From: Campanula takesimana
Lineage: Eukaryota > Streptophyta > Magnoliopsida > Asterales > Campanulaceae
Direction: 5' to 3'
DNA length: 64,000 nt
Assembly (NCBI GenBank): GCA_026119855.1
Contig: JAOWBW010000482.1
Span: 372,001 to 436,000 of the forward strand
Shown here: piece by piece, positions 10,466 to 22,600 of the stretch
Position numbering within the stretch: position 1 is the stretch's first letter
How the letters are laid out: every line of letters begins with the position of its first letter
Program-made: the position numbers and the translations under genes
Notes under the pieces: model-generated
Databases searched by the model: none
What the model saw: the letters and a program-made list of their open reading frames with translations, nothing else
Told to the model about the DNA's origin: nothing

Positions 10466-11593
10466 TGATTAGCAACTACATAGAGATAATAATAAAAAGA
10501 ACATTATTGACACATATACGTTTCATTACACTTTCTTTATTATAACAACAAATGATCATTAAATTAATAATCTAACTAAGGATGCGAAACGAAAGGTCAC
10601 TAAGTTCACAATCAGCTTCACATTACCAAAGTCATATCATCATCTAATCAATCATTTTCATTGTGTAATATCTTATTTCCTTAAGAGAATACTTCTTCAT
10701 CTCTTAAAGACTCTTAGGTACATAATAGCAAATTGCGTAGATTTTAGCATATAGATCACTTTATGATAAACGCTAGTACTATTATATAAATACTTAACAT
10801 AAGATTAATGCTCCCACTCAAAAAAAGCAGATTTTTGATTATCATTGTTAATACATCTCACGTAATCATTAACAAAACATAATAATCAAACTTATTTTAA
10901 GGAACATTAAGAAAATCTAGAAAATTAAACGTCTTCAGAAAATTCCAGAAAAATTTCAGAAAATCTTAAACTGAAAAACATGGCTTCTGTATTTTTTTTT
11001 AGATTTTTCTGACATCGGGAAGACCCCCAAAACAGTCCATTAGTTGAATGGTCAAACAGTTGACCAAAAAGTCAAAGTCAATGAATTTTTTTTTCAAAAA
11101 AATCAGAAAAACCAAAAACTTAATTTCTGTATTTTTTTTCATAATTTTTCTATGTTAGTAAGAACTCCAAAAACAATTAACAAGATGTAATTATTGACTG
11201 AGGGACGGAACGAGTAAAAAAAATTCCATGTATATCATGACTGCTGCGTTTTCAGTCCACGAAACAAGGAATATTTTTTTCGCTAATTACAATACTTCAT
11301 GCACTCCGTACAGCAAAAACATACTGACAGTAACCTTATTCATCAACGAAAAAGGAAAAACCCTTGAATTTCAAAATTTCATAACTTTTTCATCTTTAAT
11401 CCAAAAATCATGAAACAAAATTCTGTAGAAAGCTCTTTGAATCCTCTTTCAAAACCACATCAACAATTCATACTAATTCTTAAAGCATGAAAAACGAAAA
11501 TTAAACCCATTTAACATGATATGGAAAAAAAACTTCAATCATGGCTTTCACGAAAACATTCGAGATCAAATCTAACAAAGGCTCTGATGCCAA
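10466..11593 (-). other. Element A 5' leader
   Basis: AT-rich sequence between the 5' LTR and gag, with no supported gene. It contains several poly-A/T runs and CAGAAAAATTTCAGAAAAT-like direct repeats (about 10930-11130). Confidence 0.6.
11580..11592 (-). other. Element A primer-binding site
   Basis: On the minus strand this reads TGGCATCAGAGCC, one base from the TGGTATCAGAGCC complement of the 3' end of initiator-methionine tRNA. It starts one base from the LTR edge. Confidence 0.85.
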
Positions 11594-12018
11594 TGTAAAC
11601 TTTAGAGGGATATGAATAATATTGATACTTGTGCGGAATCGTGAATCGATACCGTGGATTTGATCACCGAAACGAACTTGGTACAAGACTTCGCAACGTA
11701 GGCCGGGAGCGAAATCACAATCGGAAGTCACCCACTAGTTCACAACACTTGTTTGCCTTTGTTGATCAGCCATGGATAAGGAAGATGAAGAAAAACGGAG
11801 GAGGAGCCAGTTTTTTGAGTTATGCGTCGTGATCTCAAAAAAAAAAAAACGTGGTATTCCTCCTTAACCCAATAAAAGAAAACATTATTTTCTAACCTCC
11901 CGAACCTCTCGTGCAGTTACTTGGAATTCCCCATGTGTTTATAATTCTTGTAAAAACACAAATGAGCTGGGAATTGGTTTTGGGCCAGGCCATCTTGGGC
12001 GGGCCATTAATTCCAACA
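11594..12018 (-). repeat. Element A 5' LTR (right copy)
   Basis: A 425-bp partner of 2946-3384. It starts TGTAAACTTTAG, ends CCAACA, and is followed by the duplication GGTGC (12019-12023). Confidence 0.93.
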
Positions 12019-12485
12019 GGTGCCGATTAATATGTCGCGTCATTTAATAATGCACTTACAGGCCACTTATGCTATAACTACAACTATTCACCAACACCAC
12101 GATCCGAGATCTGACACATCTTGTTGTGCTTCTTTTTTTTTTTTTTTTTCATCTACGGTTCTTTCAAGTGTGTTTCACTCACCATTATATTTTATTTTCT
12201 TTCAAAAACATCATTGTACTTTGAAAAATGTATCATTTTCACCCTAAAGCCACGGATTGAGGCACAAATTAGTCATGGATTTAGCCAAAGATTTGGGGTT
12301 GAAATGATACATTTACCAAACTTGGTATATTTGAAAGAAAAAAAGTACAATGATAAAAGTGAAACAATCTGTGAAATACAATGGATGGATGGATGAAACG
12401 GAGTTTGCCTTTTATTTTTATTTCACAGTAAAACTAATTTAGCAGAAATGGAGAATCTCCCATTGTATTAAAGTTTACATCTTTA
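12019..12485. other. Unassigned DNA between elements A and B
   Basis: No gene was seen. A run of T (about 12128-12149) and a weak inverted similarity between a TGTACTTTGAAAAATGTATCA block (near 12213) and a TGATACATTTACC...AAAAAGTACA block (near 12306) suggest an old MITE, but no clean ends or duplication were found. This is the pre-insertion flank of both elements. Confidence 0.4.
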
Positions 12486-12968
12486 TGTTGGAACAATTTG
12501 TGATCCCCGAATACCACACTCATATTTAGAATAAGATTGAGGAAAAAGATGAAGGCGGAAGCGATATATTACCTGTTGAATCTATAGTTATGTTTGTAGG
12601 GAAATGAAGATCAAGAAGAAGATGTAGGAGAATGGAACTTCTAAATGATGAATGCCCTTTAGTTTCTCAAGTTCTTCTAGGCAATAATGAAGAGAGTATA
12701 TAGAGAGAGAGTAAAGAATGTAGTGTCTAAAAGGGTTGATGCTAAGTCTTTTATATACTAGACGAAGAGGCACTTCATTTAGGGACCACACCTATTCAAG
12801 CCTAAGCAATGTTGATTAACCATTTTGCCCATCATAAATAGATAAATTACATTTCAAGGATTCTACACATTGACTAAGTTTGACTATACTTTATATTAAT
12901 ATTATAGACTTGATTTTATTTATGGAAGGTGCTAAATAACTTGTGTTGCAAGCCATAATGATCTAACA
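12486..12968 (-). repeat. Element B 3' LTR (left copy)
   Basis: A 483-bp direct repeat of 51682-52148. ATCTCCCACTTGG, the complement of a polypurine tract, follows directly. It keeps a 16-bp segment near 12572 that the other copy lacks. Confidence 0.93.
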
Positions 12969-13348
12969 ATCTCCCACTTGGGTTGCAAAACAAATTCCTC
13001 CCTTTAAATCATGAATATAACATAAATGACAACCCATATGTGCACTTTGTTGTCATCTACAACAATCTCGTCCATTAGCCATATAAGTATAGGACTAAAG
13101 GGGCAGTCGTTGTAATTGATTCGCAACTAAACCCACTATAATCACATATACCAATCCAACAAAATGACATAGATCAAAAGTATAGATGTGTAGCATGGAA
13201 CTTGATGAATATTTACATATTCTTCCAACTAGTCCAACTTTAACCAAATGAGATCAAACTTTAAAATTAATAGAACAATAAATAGAGGAAACAACACAAA
13301 CTCCCACTATATTAAATGTTATCAAAAGTTGTTACACCCATATGAGCA
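12969..13348 (-). other. Element B 3' tail before element C
   Basis: B's sequence between the 3' LTR and the insertion point of C is AT-rich with no gene. On the minus strand it begins with the last codons after RNase H. The five bases next to C are GAGCA (13344-13348); the other side of C has GAGAA (46363-46367). This fits a 5-bp duplication with one later change. Confidence 0.7.
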
Positions 13349-14087
13349 TGTAACGCCCTTCCTTATTCTTGTTAAATATTTGACTTGCTTGTTAAATTCT
13401 TGAACTTGCATATTATGTGCTAGTTTTACTTGGGTTAATTTCTTAACTTCTTTAGAATATTAAGGTGGTTAAATGTCTAGTTTTGACTTTTGGGTCATTT
13501 GTGAAAATATGAATTTAGGGGCCTTTTTGTTAAAAGTGAAACTTGAGGGGCCTAAGTGTCATTTCTTGAAAGTTGTAAAGTATATCTTGTTTTCCTTTTC
13601 TTCTCTGAGTCATTTCCCCCAAAATTCTTTACGTTGTTCCTCTGTCTCAGAAAGCTAGGTTTAGGGTTTATCCTATTCTCGACTCCTCGTGTTTAATTAT
13701 CCATCTGTTCTCGATTCCGATCCCGGATAAATATTCGTGGCGTTGAATAGAGCGTTTCCTGCCGAACAGAAATTTGTTTGGGTAACTTTGATTTCGGACT
13801 AGGTAAGTTATTAGCTCCCCCTTGCTTGTAATAACATGCATATATGTTATTCCTGATACTTGTGCTTGTCAATTTCGTGTTTGGGGTGATTTTTGTGATA
13901 CTTGTAATTTTAGGACAAGGGGAGTATAAATCTACTGTGTAAAATGTTGAAAGAAAATTGAAAGAAATGGTTTGAGCATGTTAATGCACTCCTGGAATGT
14001 TAATATGTTAATAGAAAGTTACCCCTACATTTGGGACGGAGAATTATTCAACCTGGGAATGAAATGTGCTTTGGCTGGAAATAGTAC

Positions 14088-14220
14088 CAAGCGCCCGCTT
14101 GGTTAGGTTTTGAGCGCCCGCTCGCCCTAGTGTGCGACCGCACAAAATTCCTTGGGCGACCGCACATCTTTCTGGAAGGTTTTTCAAAGGATTCAACTGC
14201 TAGTGAGCGGCCGCCCGGTT
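14088..14220. repeat. GC-rich word cluster in element C left LTR
   Basis: Repeats of GCGCCCGCTTGG, GAGCGCCCGCTCGCCC, TGTGCGACCGCAC, GGGCGACCGCAC and GAGCGGCCGCCCGGTT are spaced by 10-50 bp of AT-rich DNA. The right LTR has the same cluster at 35470-35625 with one extra unit of about 22 bp. Confidence 0.8.
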
Positions 14221-14667
14221 ACCCTGAAAAATAAAAAGCTTGTTTAAACTTTGATTAAGCTAGGCTTAACCCCAATTGAGGTATATAGCCTTAGTATAAG
14301 ATGTCCTAGTAAGTGTTGTGACACTTTAGGGGCATCAGAACTTGGTCTTGAACATGAATACTCATTGAATTAAAATGAGAACTTAGTCTTGAACATTAAC
14401 ACTTATAGTACTCAAATGAGAACTTAAGTATAAGAGTAACAACTCTTCTTTATGTCTTGAAAGTGCTATAAACAAGCACTAATATGTCATGCTTGTCTTG
14501 AAATCAATGTTTGTGCACCTTAGGGGCATTAGAACAAAGTCTTGGACTTGAACATCCAATGTATAGGATGATGAACTTGAAGCATAAAATGTATAACTCT
14601 TATACATGCTTGAATGTCCAAAGATTGGAATGATAACTCGAGTATAAGACAATAAAATCTTGTACAT

Positions 14668-14791
14668 GACTTGAACATCCATAGAAGTGGATTGAGAACT
14701 TGAATATAAGATGATAAAATCTTGTACATGACTTGAACATCCATAGAAGTGGATTGAGAACTTTAATATAAGATGATAAAATCTTGTACAT
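14668..14791. repeat. 62-bp tandem repeat in element C left LTR, two units
   Basis: Each unit begins GACTTGAACATCCATAGAAG and ends AAAATCTTGTACAT. The right LTR has four units (36070-36317), which accounts for most of the length difference between the two LTRs. Confidence 0.9.
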
Positions 14792-15981
14792 GACTTGACA
14801 CCAATACATGTGTATGATAATGAACTAGGAAGTGCTATGAAGAAGCACTAACGTGTATGAGACATATTCTTGATGTGTATGTGCAATCATTGCATATAGC
14901 TACTTGATAATAATGTGACTTCTTGATTACTTGAAGCATGATTCTTGGTGAGCTAGTCCACTACTTTTGGATTAGTTCTACTCTCGTAGTTCAAGTAAAT
15001 ACCTACTTGTGCATTCTTGTGTGAGTCCAGCTGGTCCTTGCTTGTTTGGAGGTATATAGGTTCACGCTTATCATGAGGCTGGGGCCAAAGTGATAATCAG
15101 GGATCTATGTATCTGCGCTTGACCCCTTACTACATGCCATAGTAAGGGCATAGCTTCCTTTATTAGAGCAATACACCTGATATAAGTGAATGATAAACTC
15201 GTGAACACCTCGTGAATCTTGATCTTGGGAACGACACTGCTTACCGGGTCTTCTTATATACCCTGCATAAGCAGTTTATTGATATTGATCGTGATTGTCA
15301 AAAGTAATACAAGCTACGACAACAATGTTATTCTTGGGAGGGATAAGGAAGGAAGCAATATCCTTATAACGTGCTAGCTTAGCCTTATGTGCTACTTGAT
15401 GAGTGGCTTAGCCTCTCATCTACTTGTTACTTGATGATACTTGATACATGATTACTTAAGTATCTACTTGAATTGCATGATAAAATGTCATGTAGTTGCA
15501 TCTAATAGCTTACTGAGATTTATCTCACCCCGTTCCTTGTTTAATTGTTTTCCTTAGATCAAAGGAAGGCTAGTGATAGTGCAAAGTGAGGCTCGACATA
15601 GCTGGGAGCTTACTAACCAGGTGGTTATTGTTTTGGGGATCGTGGTCCTTTTACATTTTGGTGAGGATGATGTATTATGGGTTATGTAACTCCTTATTTT
15701 GGGGTAGACAGTCTTGTATAGTACTTGTTGTCTCTAGACAGTAATGCCAGCATATGTGCTAGGCATGTTTCCGCTGTGTATAATCATGTTTGGTTTAAAT
15801 TTTCTTGTCTAGAACTCGTGGTGTGAGCTATCTTAGCTCCTTACTCTAGAGTATATATATCATGTCAGTTTGTTATAAACAGTTGTCATCCAGTTTCTTG
15901 TTAGTTTCTTGATTCTTGTTATTCTCGCACACCAGGTTCGAGGTTCTATTAGGGGATCCCGGGACCTGGGGGCGTGTCAGT

Positions 15982-15994
15982 TGGTATCAGAGCT
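15982..15994 (+). other. Element C primer-binding site
   Basis: TGGTATCAGAGCT lies two bases after the LTR end (CA, G, T, then TGG) and matches the initiator-methionine tRNA 3' end complement. Confidence 0.9.
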
Positions 15995-16115
15995 ACCATG
16001 GTTTAGCTACCCCGTTTAGCTACCTTGGTTTGCTCTAAGTCTGGATAGGGTCTATAGCCTAGGTATGGGTTAGTCTTGGGGTGTTATTAACGCCGAGTGT
16101 TTACCTATAGGTACA

Positions 16116-17906
16116 ATGAGTTCTGAAGGTACAAGTGGTAGTAATCAGCTAAGATCTGTAACTCCTCAAGAAGAGCTGGCTGATAATATGGACTGGGATT
16201 ATCCTAATCGACTTACAAGGTTCTTAAAGTTGAAACCTCGTAGCTTTGATGGGGAATTTGATGCTAAGAAGGCAGAAGAGTATATTGAAAGTATAGAAAA
16301 GATCTTTACAGCCTTGAGATGTGCAGGAGGTGATAATGTAACATTTGCAACCTTTAAACTTGAGAAAGCTGCTGAACATTGGTGGCAAGTTCTGAATAAA
16401 CGCTGGGAACTGGAAGGGGTACCGCAGACTTGGGAGAATTTTCTCAAAGCATTCAAGTTACAGTTTATTCCAGCAGTGGTTCAAGACAGAAAAGAGTTGG
16501 AATTTCTTAATCTCGAGCAGGGAAGCTTGACAGTGGGGCAATACTCAACCAAGTTCACAGAATTGGCTAGGTATTGTGATCACTTAGTTCCAAATGAAAC
16601 AAAGAAGGCACAGAGGTTTGTGAAGGGGTTGAAGACCGAGTACATGAAGCAACTTCTTTCTCTACAGCTTACTAGTTACCAACAAGTAGTGGAGAGGGCT
16701 TATGGGATTGAGAATGACATTGAAGAACATAAGGTGAAGCAGGGAAAAATCATGACAGGTCGTGTTTCAGAGAAAGCACAGGGATCTGGTTCTAAAGGTG
16801 GTAAATCTAGCCGCCAAGATCGTCGATTCCGACAACCATCTGAAAGTAAAGGTAGTGTATCAACTGGTTCTAAGACAACAGTCCAAGGTCCCAGGAAGGT
16901 GTGTGGTTATTGCTTGAAAGAAGGCCATTCTGAAGACAAGTGTTAGCTAAAGCAAGGAAAATGTTTATCTTATGGTGAAACAGGGCACTTTATCAAGAAT
17001 TGTCCTAAAGGCAAGGGAAGTCAAGTTGGGGGTACGAGTCAACAGGCCTCAGGTACTAAGAGAGATAGTGGGGGTCGACCTAAAGTTCAGGGTCGAGTGT
17101 TTGCTCTAGATCAGCAGGGTGTATCTGAGTCTTCTTCGGTCATAGGAGGTACTATATTACTTTTTAGTACGAGAGCGCGAGTCCTGATAGATCCAGGCTC
17201 ATCTCATTCTTATGTGGCATCTCATTTTGTGTCGAATTTGCATGTTCTTCCTGATTCTATGCCTTATGTGCTAGAAGTATCTTCCCCTATAGGAGATTGC
17301 ATGTTTGCTTCTGAGGTTTACAAGAAATGTGAGGTTCTTGTGGGTGACCATACCCTTCTTGCTGACCTAGTCGTGTTACCTATAAGGGACTTTGACGTGA
17401 TTCTTGGCATAGATTGGATTTATGTGCATCATGCATCTGTTGATTGTCATAGAAAAGTAGTAACTTTTTTTATACTTGGTTTGCCTGATTTTACCTTTGA
17501 AGGTGATAGGCCTATGTGCGATATACGTGTTATTTCTGCTTTAAAAGCTAGAAAACTTTTATCTCGTGGTTGTGCCGGGTATCTCGCATGTGTTCTTGAC
17601 AAGAGTTTATCTGTTCCCAAGATGGAAGATATTCCTGTTGTGTCTGAATTTTCAGATGTATTCTTTTCTGAGTATAGCATGCCACATGATCGAGAGCTTG
17701 AGATCTGTATTGAGTTATTACCAGGTACAACACCAATCTCTAAAACACCTTATAGAATGGCTCCAGCTGAGTTAAAAGAGTTAAAAACACAGCTTGAGGA
17801 ATTACATGATAGGGGCTTCATCAGGCCTAGTGTATCACCGTGGGGTGCACCAGTGTTATTTGTCAGAAAGAAAGATGGGACTCTGAGATTATGTATTGAT
17901 TACAGA
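16116..17906 (+). pseudogene. Element C gag-protease-reverse transcriptase, 5' part
   Basis: The frame starts at the ATG at 16116, five bases after an acceptor-like CTATAG. Gag (about residues 30-230) has LKLKPRSFDGEFDAKKAEEY and AEHWWQVL. A zinc knuckle CGYCLKEGHSEDKC lies at about 263-276, and a second knuckle follows with its second Cys replaced by Tyr (CLSYGETGHF). A TAG at 16944-16946 sits where element D has Trp. The frame then continues open through the protease (DPGSSHSY near residue 359; FDVILGIDW) into the start of reverse transcriptase (WGAPVLFVRKKDGTLRLCID). At 17907 element E interrupts it. The rest of pol resumes in matching order at 32073. Confidence 0.92.
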
Positions 17907-19303
17907 TGTTAGGCCCATTGGTAGGAAAATAGGCTAGAGGTGGGGGGTGAATAGCCTTTTTAAAACTTTTAAAGAAAACACTTTAAAATGCAAAGTCACT
18001 TATCAGTTTGCAAACTATTATTAGTAAGCGCAGCGGAGAAGATATGACTAAGTTTTAACTCACACTTAAATCGGTAAGAAATGGTTTTCAGAGCTTAGTT
18101 TGATCACAAAGTTGTTTTCAAAAGTTTAATGCAGTTTCAAGAGATTGGTCAAAGGAAAATACAATGAATCAGTATGAACAGATAGATCAGCCGGTGAGAG
18201 ATTTTCAACCGGCAAGAATAAAGTAGGTGACAAGGGACTCAGAGATTTGGAGAGGTTCACAGTGTAAATACTGATATGTCCTCTACCAAGTTTGGTCAGA
18301 ACTTGGATTTGGGTTAAGAGTACTATTAGATATTTCTAGTCTATTACAAGCAGGGCTTTGCCGGTATACAAAGACTAAGTTCTAGAAATTTCTAATGGAT
18401 CGTAAAACAAATACTGACCAAGTGTTTTTGAGCGGCAAGTTCAAATGAACTTATGTCACTCAGGTGGGTGTGTGAATAACTCAATCACAATATTCCTTAT
18501 ATAAGTCTAACTTGGGAATATTAACAAAGTGATGAGTTTGTGCACAAGTGTATGTCCTATTAATGTCTAATGATTATCTGGACGGAATGTTGAGCTTCAA
18601 TGAATGCTTCAACAACCAACTCTCTTCAATGCACCAACCCTCTTCAATGCAGCAAGTCCTCTATTTATAAGAGGAGAAAATGTCTTGGCTTGTTGAAGAA
18701 GGATAATATTTGAATTTCCAGCTGGGTAGGTGAGGAGCATTTAATGCGGTATATTGAGCATTAATGACGAAGATTTGTTGTACACGCATACCGCTATGAT
18801 CTGATAGGTAAAGACCCTTTTATCTCAACCGGTTACCTGCAAAAAGCAAGTAGAGACAAAGTAGAGCTAAAAGTAGCTCTGTGTCAGGCGGCGCAGAAAA
18901 TCATGATGGAGCAGTTTAACCACTTTCAGAAAAGACAGTACAAGAGACAAATCGGTAAGTCAACTATAAAGTTAGAACGATGAAACCTGGGGATATTCAG
19001 TCAGAATATCTGAGTTGACTATCAGTAAGCTCTGAGTTGTCCTTGCTGATGGTGAAGTGATCGGCAACTTGATGTTATGATGAGTAGTTTACATGATCGG
19101 CAACTTGAAGTTAATCTGCTGATTGGCTTTCTGATGTCCTCTTGCTGGTTTGTCTTGTATGAAGAAGTTGGAATACACCTGTGCTGGTCACGAAGAATCC
19201 TAAGTATACCTTACAAAGGTTCTAATAAAATTGGGGGGATCCTAAGTGATAACTATGATTGGGATTAAGCAATTCTATGTCCTAAACATATATTTGAACA
19301 ACA
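17907..19303 (-). repeat. Element E 3' LTR (left copy)
   Basis: A 1,397-bp direct repeat of 30675-32072. Next to it inside the element is ATCTCCTCCTAATT, the complement of a polypurine tract. The word GATCGGCAACTTGA occurs twice near 19060-19105. Confidence 0.93.
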
Positions 19304-19676
19304 ATCTCCTCCTAATTGCTTAAGTCCAATCACCCCATTCAAGAACATCTATCTTAGCTTAGTAAAAGAATGTATAATGAATGTCTATTTATTATCATTC
19401 CCTAAGCCAAGTCACACACTAGATGTATTAGAAAAGGTAAAAGTACAAAATAATAAAAAGTAAGAGTAAAAGGTAGAAGAAAAAGTGAGTTGCTGATTGC
19501 TATGATCAGCAAGGAGAATAATAATCTGCAAAACAAAGTTAGCATGAATAATAGCAGATATTATAAGAAAATATAACATATAAAAATAAGCACACATAAA
19601 ACAGTAATGGTTAGCAAAGAAGTCTTGGATAAAGCATTGAAGGTCTTCAGGATATCTATATCATTGGCTACATTGA
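19304..19676 (-). other. Element E 3' untranslated region
   Basis: AT-rich DNA between the accessory ORF and the polypurine tract. No gene or repeat was found. Confidence 0.6.
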
Positions 19677-22600
19677 CTAGGAAACAGGAGGATCCTCTTG
19701 CTGGTCAGTGGCCTTTGATGTAGAGTCGGTAAACTTGGCTTTCTTCTTTGCTATTTTCTCTTTCTTTTCAGCTTCTATATTCTTCCTCCTTTGAGTGCTC
19801 TCCAGTCTTTCAGTCAGCATGGCATTGTTAGCTTCCAGATTAGCTATCTTTAATTGAGCATCAGCAAGAGCAGACTTGGTTACAGATAGCTCTTTTTTAG
19901 TTCTTTCTAGGTCTCTGATCTGCAATCTCTTCTCATCAACTAGTTGCTGTTGAATGGAATGTATAATTCCCAAACTTTCTGAAAGGGTAATTAGCCTTGA
20001 TTCTCTGTCCTCCAGAAGTTCTTTGAGATCTTGGATTCTCTTGTTTTCCTCCTCCTGATTGGACTTAAGGATTTTGTCAGAAAGATCCTCATGAATATGG
20101 TTCAATTTGTCGCGGAGGAAGAGGCCAGTATCGCCCAGATCGACACGAGTAACAGGCACTTGTAAATCCTCAGTATCCCCTTCAAGGTGACTGAAGTATT
20201 CATACATACTATTCAGTACCACGGGTTTTAAAAGACCAAGAGAAGAATGCACCAGAAAGGAAGGAATAAAATCCTCATTTATTAGGTCGGCATATTCTAT
20301 AAGACCATCAGGAGCGGGCACAGACAACTCATCATCGGAAGATATAACGATAAGTAATGGAGAAGCTGGCACCGAAAAGGGAGCAGACGGCAGAGGCAAA
20401 GGCAAAACTTGTTGAAGGAGAGAAGCATCAGCAGCATATCTATCAGCAAGAAGGAATTCATCAGGAACAGATGTAGAGTCAATGAGATCGGCAGCAGCAT
20501 TGGCATGGAAGATCAGTAAAGAAATTGAGGATGAATAATAACTGCTCGTTCAGCCGGTAGATGGAACACACCATTGTCTTCTAGCGAAAGAAAGATAGCC
20601 AAAATCAAGTTTAAGCAAGCACGACCTTCAAGAATCATGGTCATCAACCCGGCATTCATCAGCCTTGAGGTATAGACCAAATGATCGGCACACTGTCGAG
20701 GGTAAAACATCGGCATAGTCAGTGTAAGAGCATCTGATTTAACCAAGTGCAGAAGACCTCGAGGATCAGTAGCTCGGTATTCAAGTATGTCATAAAGTTC
20801 TTCATTGATCATCATGCAACTCTTCATCCAACCATTTGTGATGATGCAGACTTCCTTGGGAGAGGGACTAGGTAACTGAATTTTGCCACCAACTTTGAGC
20901 TTACCAGGCAAGCAATGTAGAGGTTCAAAAACTGGTCCTTTCACCTTGAGCTTGGAGACCCGGGGAGCTTTCCCTTTCTTCCTTTTGAATTCAGGTTTAA
21001 TCCAGGGCAAGAATGTAAGCTGTTCACTAGTCGAGCCAGGAAGAAATGAATGATTTGGACCAAAAGGATTAGGGATTTGTTGCAGAGAATTTCACGGCAG
21101 CTCTATATAGTCCTCAGGATCAATTTCATCTGAGCTTTCATTCCCACCAGCAGCTGCGACAACAGGAACAATAAGGGCCTCTGGAGCAGGCAGCAGAGGA
21201 AAGGAAATAGGAGCAAATAAAGCATCCTGAAATTCCTCAAACTGCAAGTCAGCAGCAATCAGAGCATCAAGGTCAGCATTATGATCTGGATTGGCAATCT
21301 CTGCATCGGAACCTCCTCCCAACTTAACAATCTCTTTAACACCAGTAGGTTCCACCAGGATCAAATCAGCAGAAGAGATAGGGACCTGAATAATCTGAGT
21401 GTCAAAAGTTTTCTCAGAGGCATCATCAGCAAGAATGATATGAGTGTCAGCAGTTGGCTCAGATGGATGAGTGTCGGTAGTTGGCTCATCAGTATACACA
21501 TCAGTAACAACTTCTTCATCAGCACAAGCTCCTCCTGATATCGGCAAATCAACAACTTCATCAGCAGATTGAGTTTCTATAGTTTTTTCAATTGATGCAA
21601 GTTGGTCTTCTTCAACAATCAGAGGTTGAGTGTCCATAGTTTCCTCAACTTGATTAACTAAGGATTCATCAGCAGCGCTGGTCTCATCAGCAGGTTGAGT
21701 GTCTGAAGTTTTCTCAACAATCTATTCAACAGATTTATCAGCAGAGCCCCGCTCAGAGCCATCACTAGCTAGTACCGAGTCAGCAAATGCTTCCGCAGAT
21801 GACACAGAGGTAGGAGCAGTAGCTATATGAGCTTGATCAGAAGAGGGCTTTTTGAAGACTATAATTATCGGCAGTTTGTCATACTCACCGATAGAATCAG
21901 AAGAGGTGATTGTGTCACCAGCAGCTTTGTGAGCACATACAAAATCGGCAACATCAACAGAACTTCTGGGAGAAGGAATAGGAAAGGGTACAGGAGTAGG
22001 AGCAACATCAAGAATGGGATCAGAAGCAGCTCTAGCCTTGATGAATGCTTCGGAGTCCTTGAGTAAGCTCATCGTTATTCTCTGCACGTTCTTCACAAAT
22101 TGTGTGGCTTGAGGACCATTTTCCAATCTTTCACTGTCGTTGTAGTCCAGCAAATCATCCTCATCCTCTGGTCGTCCCAACTGGTAGGGATCATTTTCAT
22201 CAAAATTCATCAGTTGGTTGAAGACAGAAGCATAAGCAACCCATACATATTGAACCATCATATCCTGTCTGATTCTGTCTTGAAACAGATACACCTGATT
22301 CTAGGGAAGAGGTAGCAAGTCCAAGTATCTTCCAAAATTGAGTCTAAGCTCTGCTTCAGGAAGTCTCTAATACTTCTGAATGGGTACAAACTTTTCCTTG
22401 AATATATATGTGAGCCTGTTAAGGCTTTTATAGTCTACATAATCAGCAAGGTTTCCAGAAGGAACTGATTCTTTTCTTTCTTCATGGAATTGGAGCAACC
22501 GTCAAACAAATGGATGAAGATGATCAATAGGGAATACCCAATTCTTTGAAGAGACCTTATTGGTGAATGACTAATGGTTTTTGAAGAAAATATGGAATGT

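Larger units (their letters stand above)
2946..12018 (-). mobile_element. Element A: Ty1/copia LTR retrotransposon, decayed, with nested insertions
   Basis: Two direct LTRs (2946-3384 and 11594-12018) begin TGTAAACTTTAG and end CCAACA. The exact 5-bp duplication GGTGC flanks them (2941-2945 and 12019-12023). A primer-binding site abuts the right LTR and a purine-rich tract (GAGTGGGAGA on the minus strand) abuts the left LTR, so the element reads on the minus strand. Domain order is gag, protease, integrase, reverse transcriptase, RNase H, which is the Ty1/copia order. LTRs differ by about 2% by eye plus indels. The long 3' part was extended by a Mutator-like MITE and a GC-rich DNA repeat. Confidence 0.95.
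13349..15979 (+). repeat. Element C 5' LTR
   Basis: 2,631 bp, unusually long, TG...CA. It includes a telo-box-like GGTTTAGGGTTTA near 13660, a donor-like AGGTAAGTTATT at 13801, a GC-rich word cluster at 14088-14220, and two 62-bp tandem units at 14668-14791. Segments such as CATGTCATGTAGTTGCAT and GAGATTTATCTCACCCC also occur in D's LTR, so C and D are related families. Confidence 0.93.

Noticed and set aside
12121..12396. MITE between elements A and B
   Set aside because: Some inverted similarity but no defined ends or target duplication.
12588..12791. 67-codon minus frame, also at 51768-51971
   Set aside because: Lies in both LTRs of element B; LTR sequence, not a gene.
14479..14809. Overlapping minus-strand open frames with a repeated MDVQVMYKIL peptide, also at 35881-36335
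   Set aside because: They arise from the 62-bp tandem repeat in C's LTRs, whose length is not a multiple of three (so three frames repeat). No gene signals and not conserved beyond the repeat.
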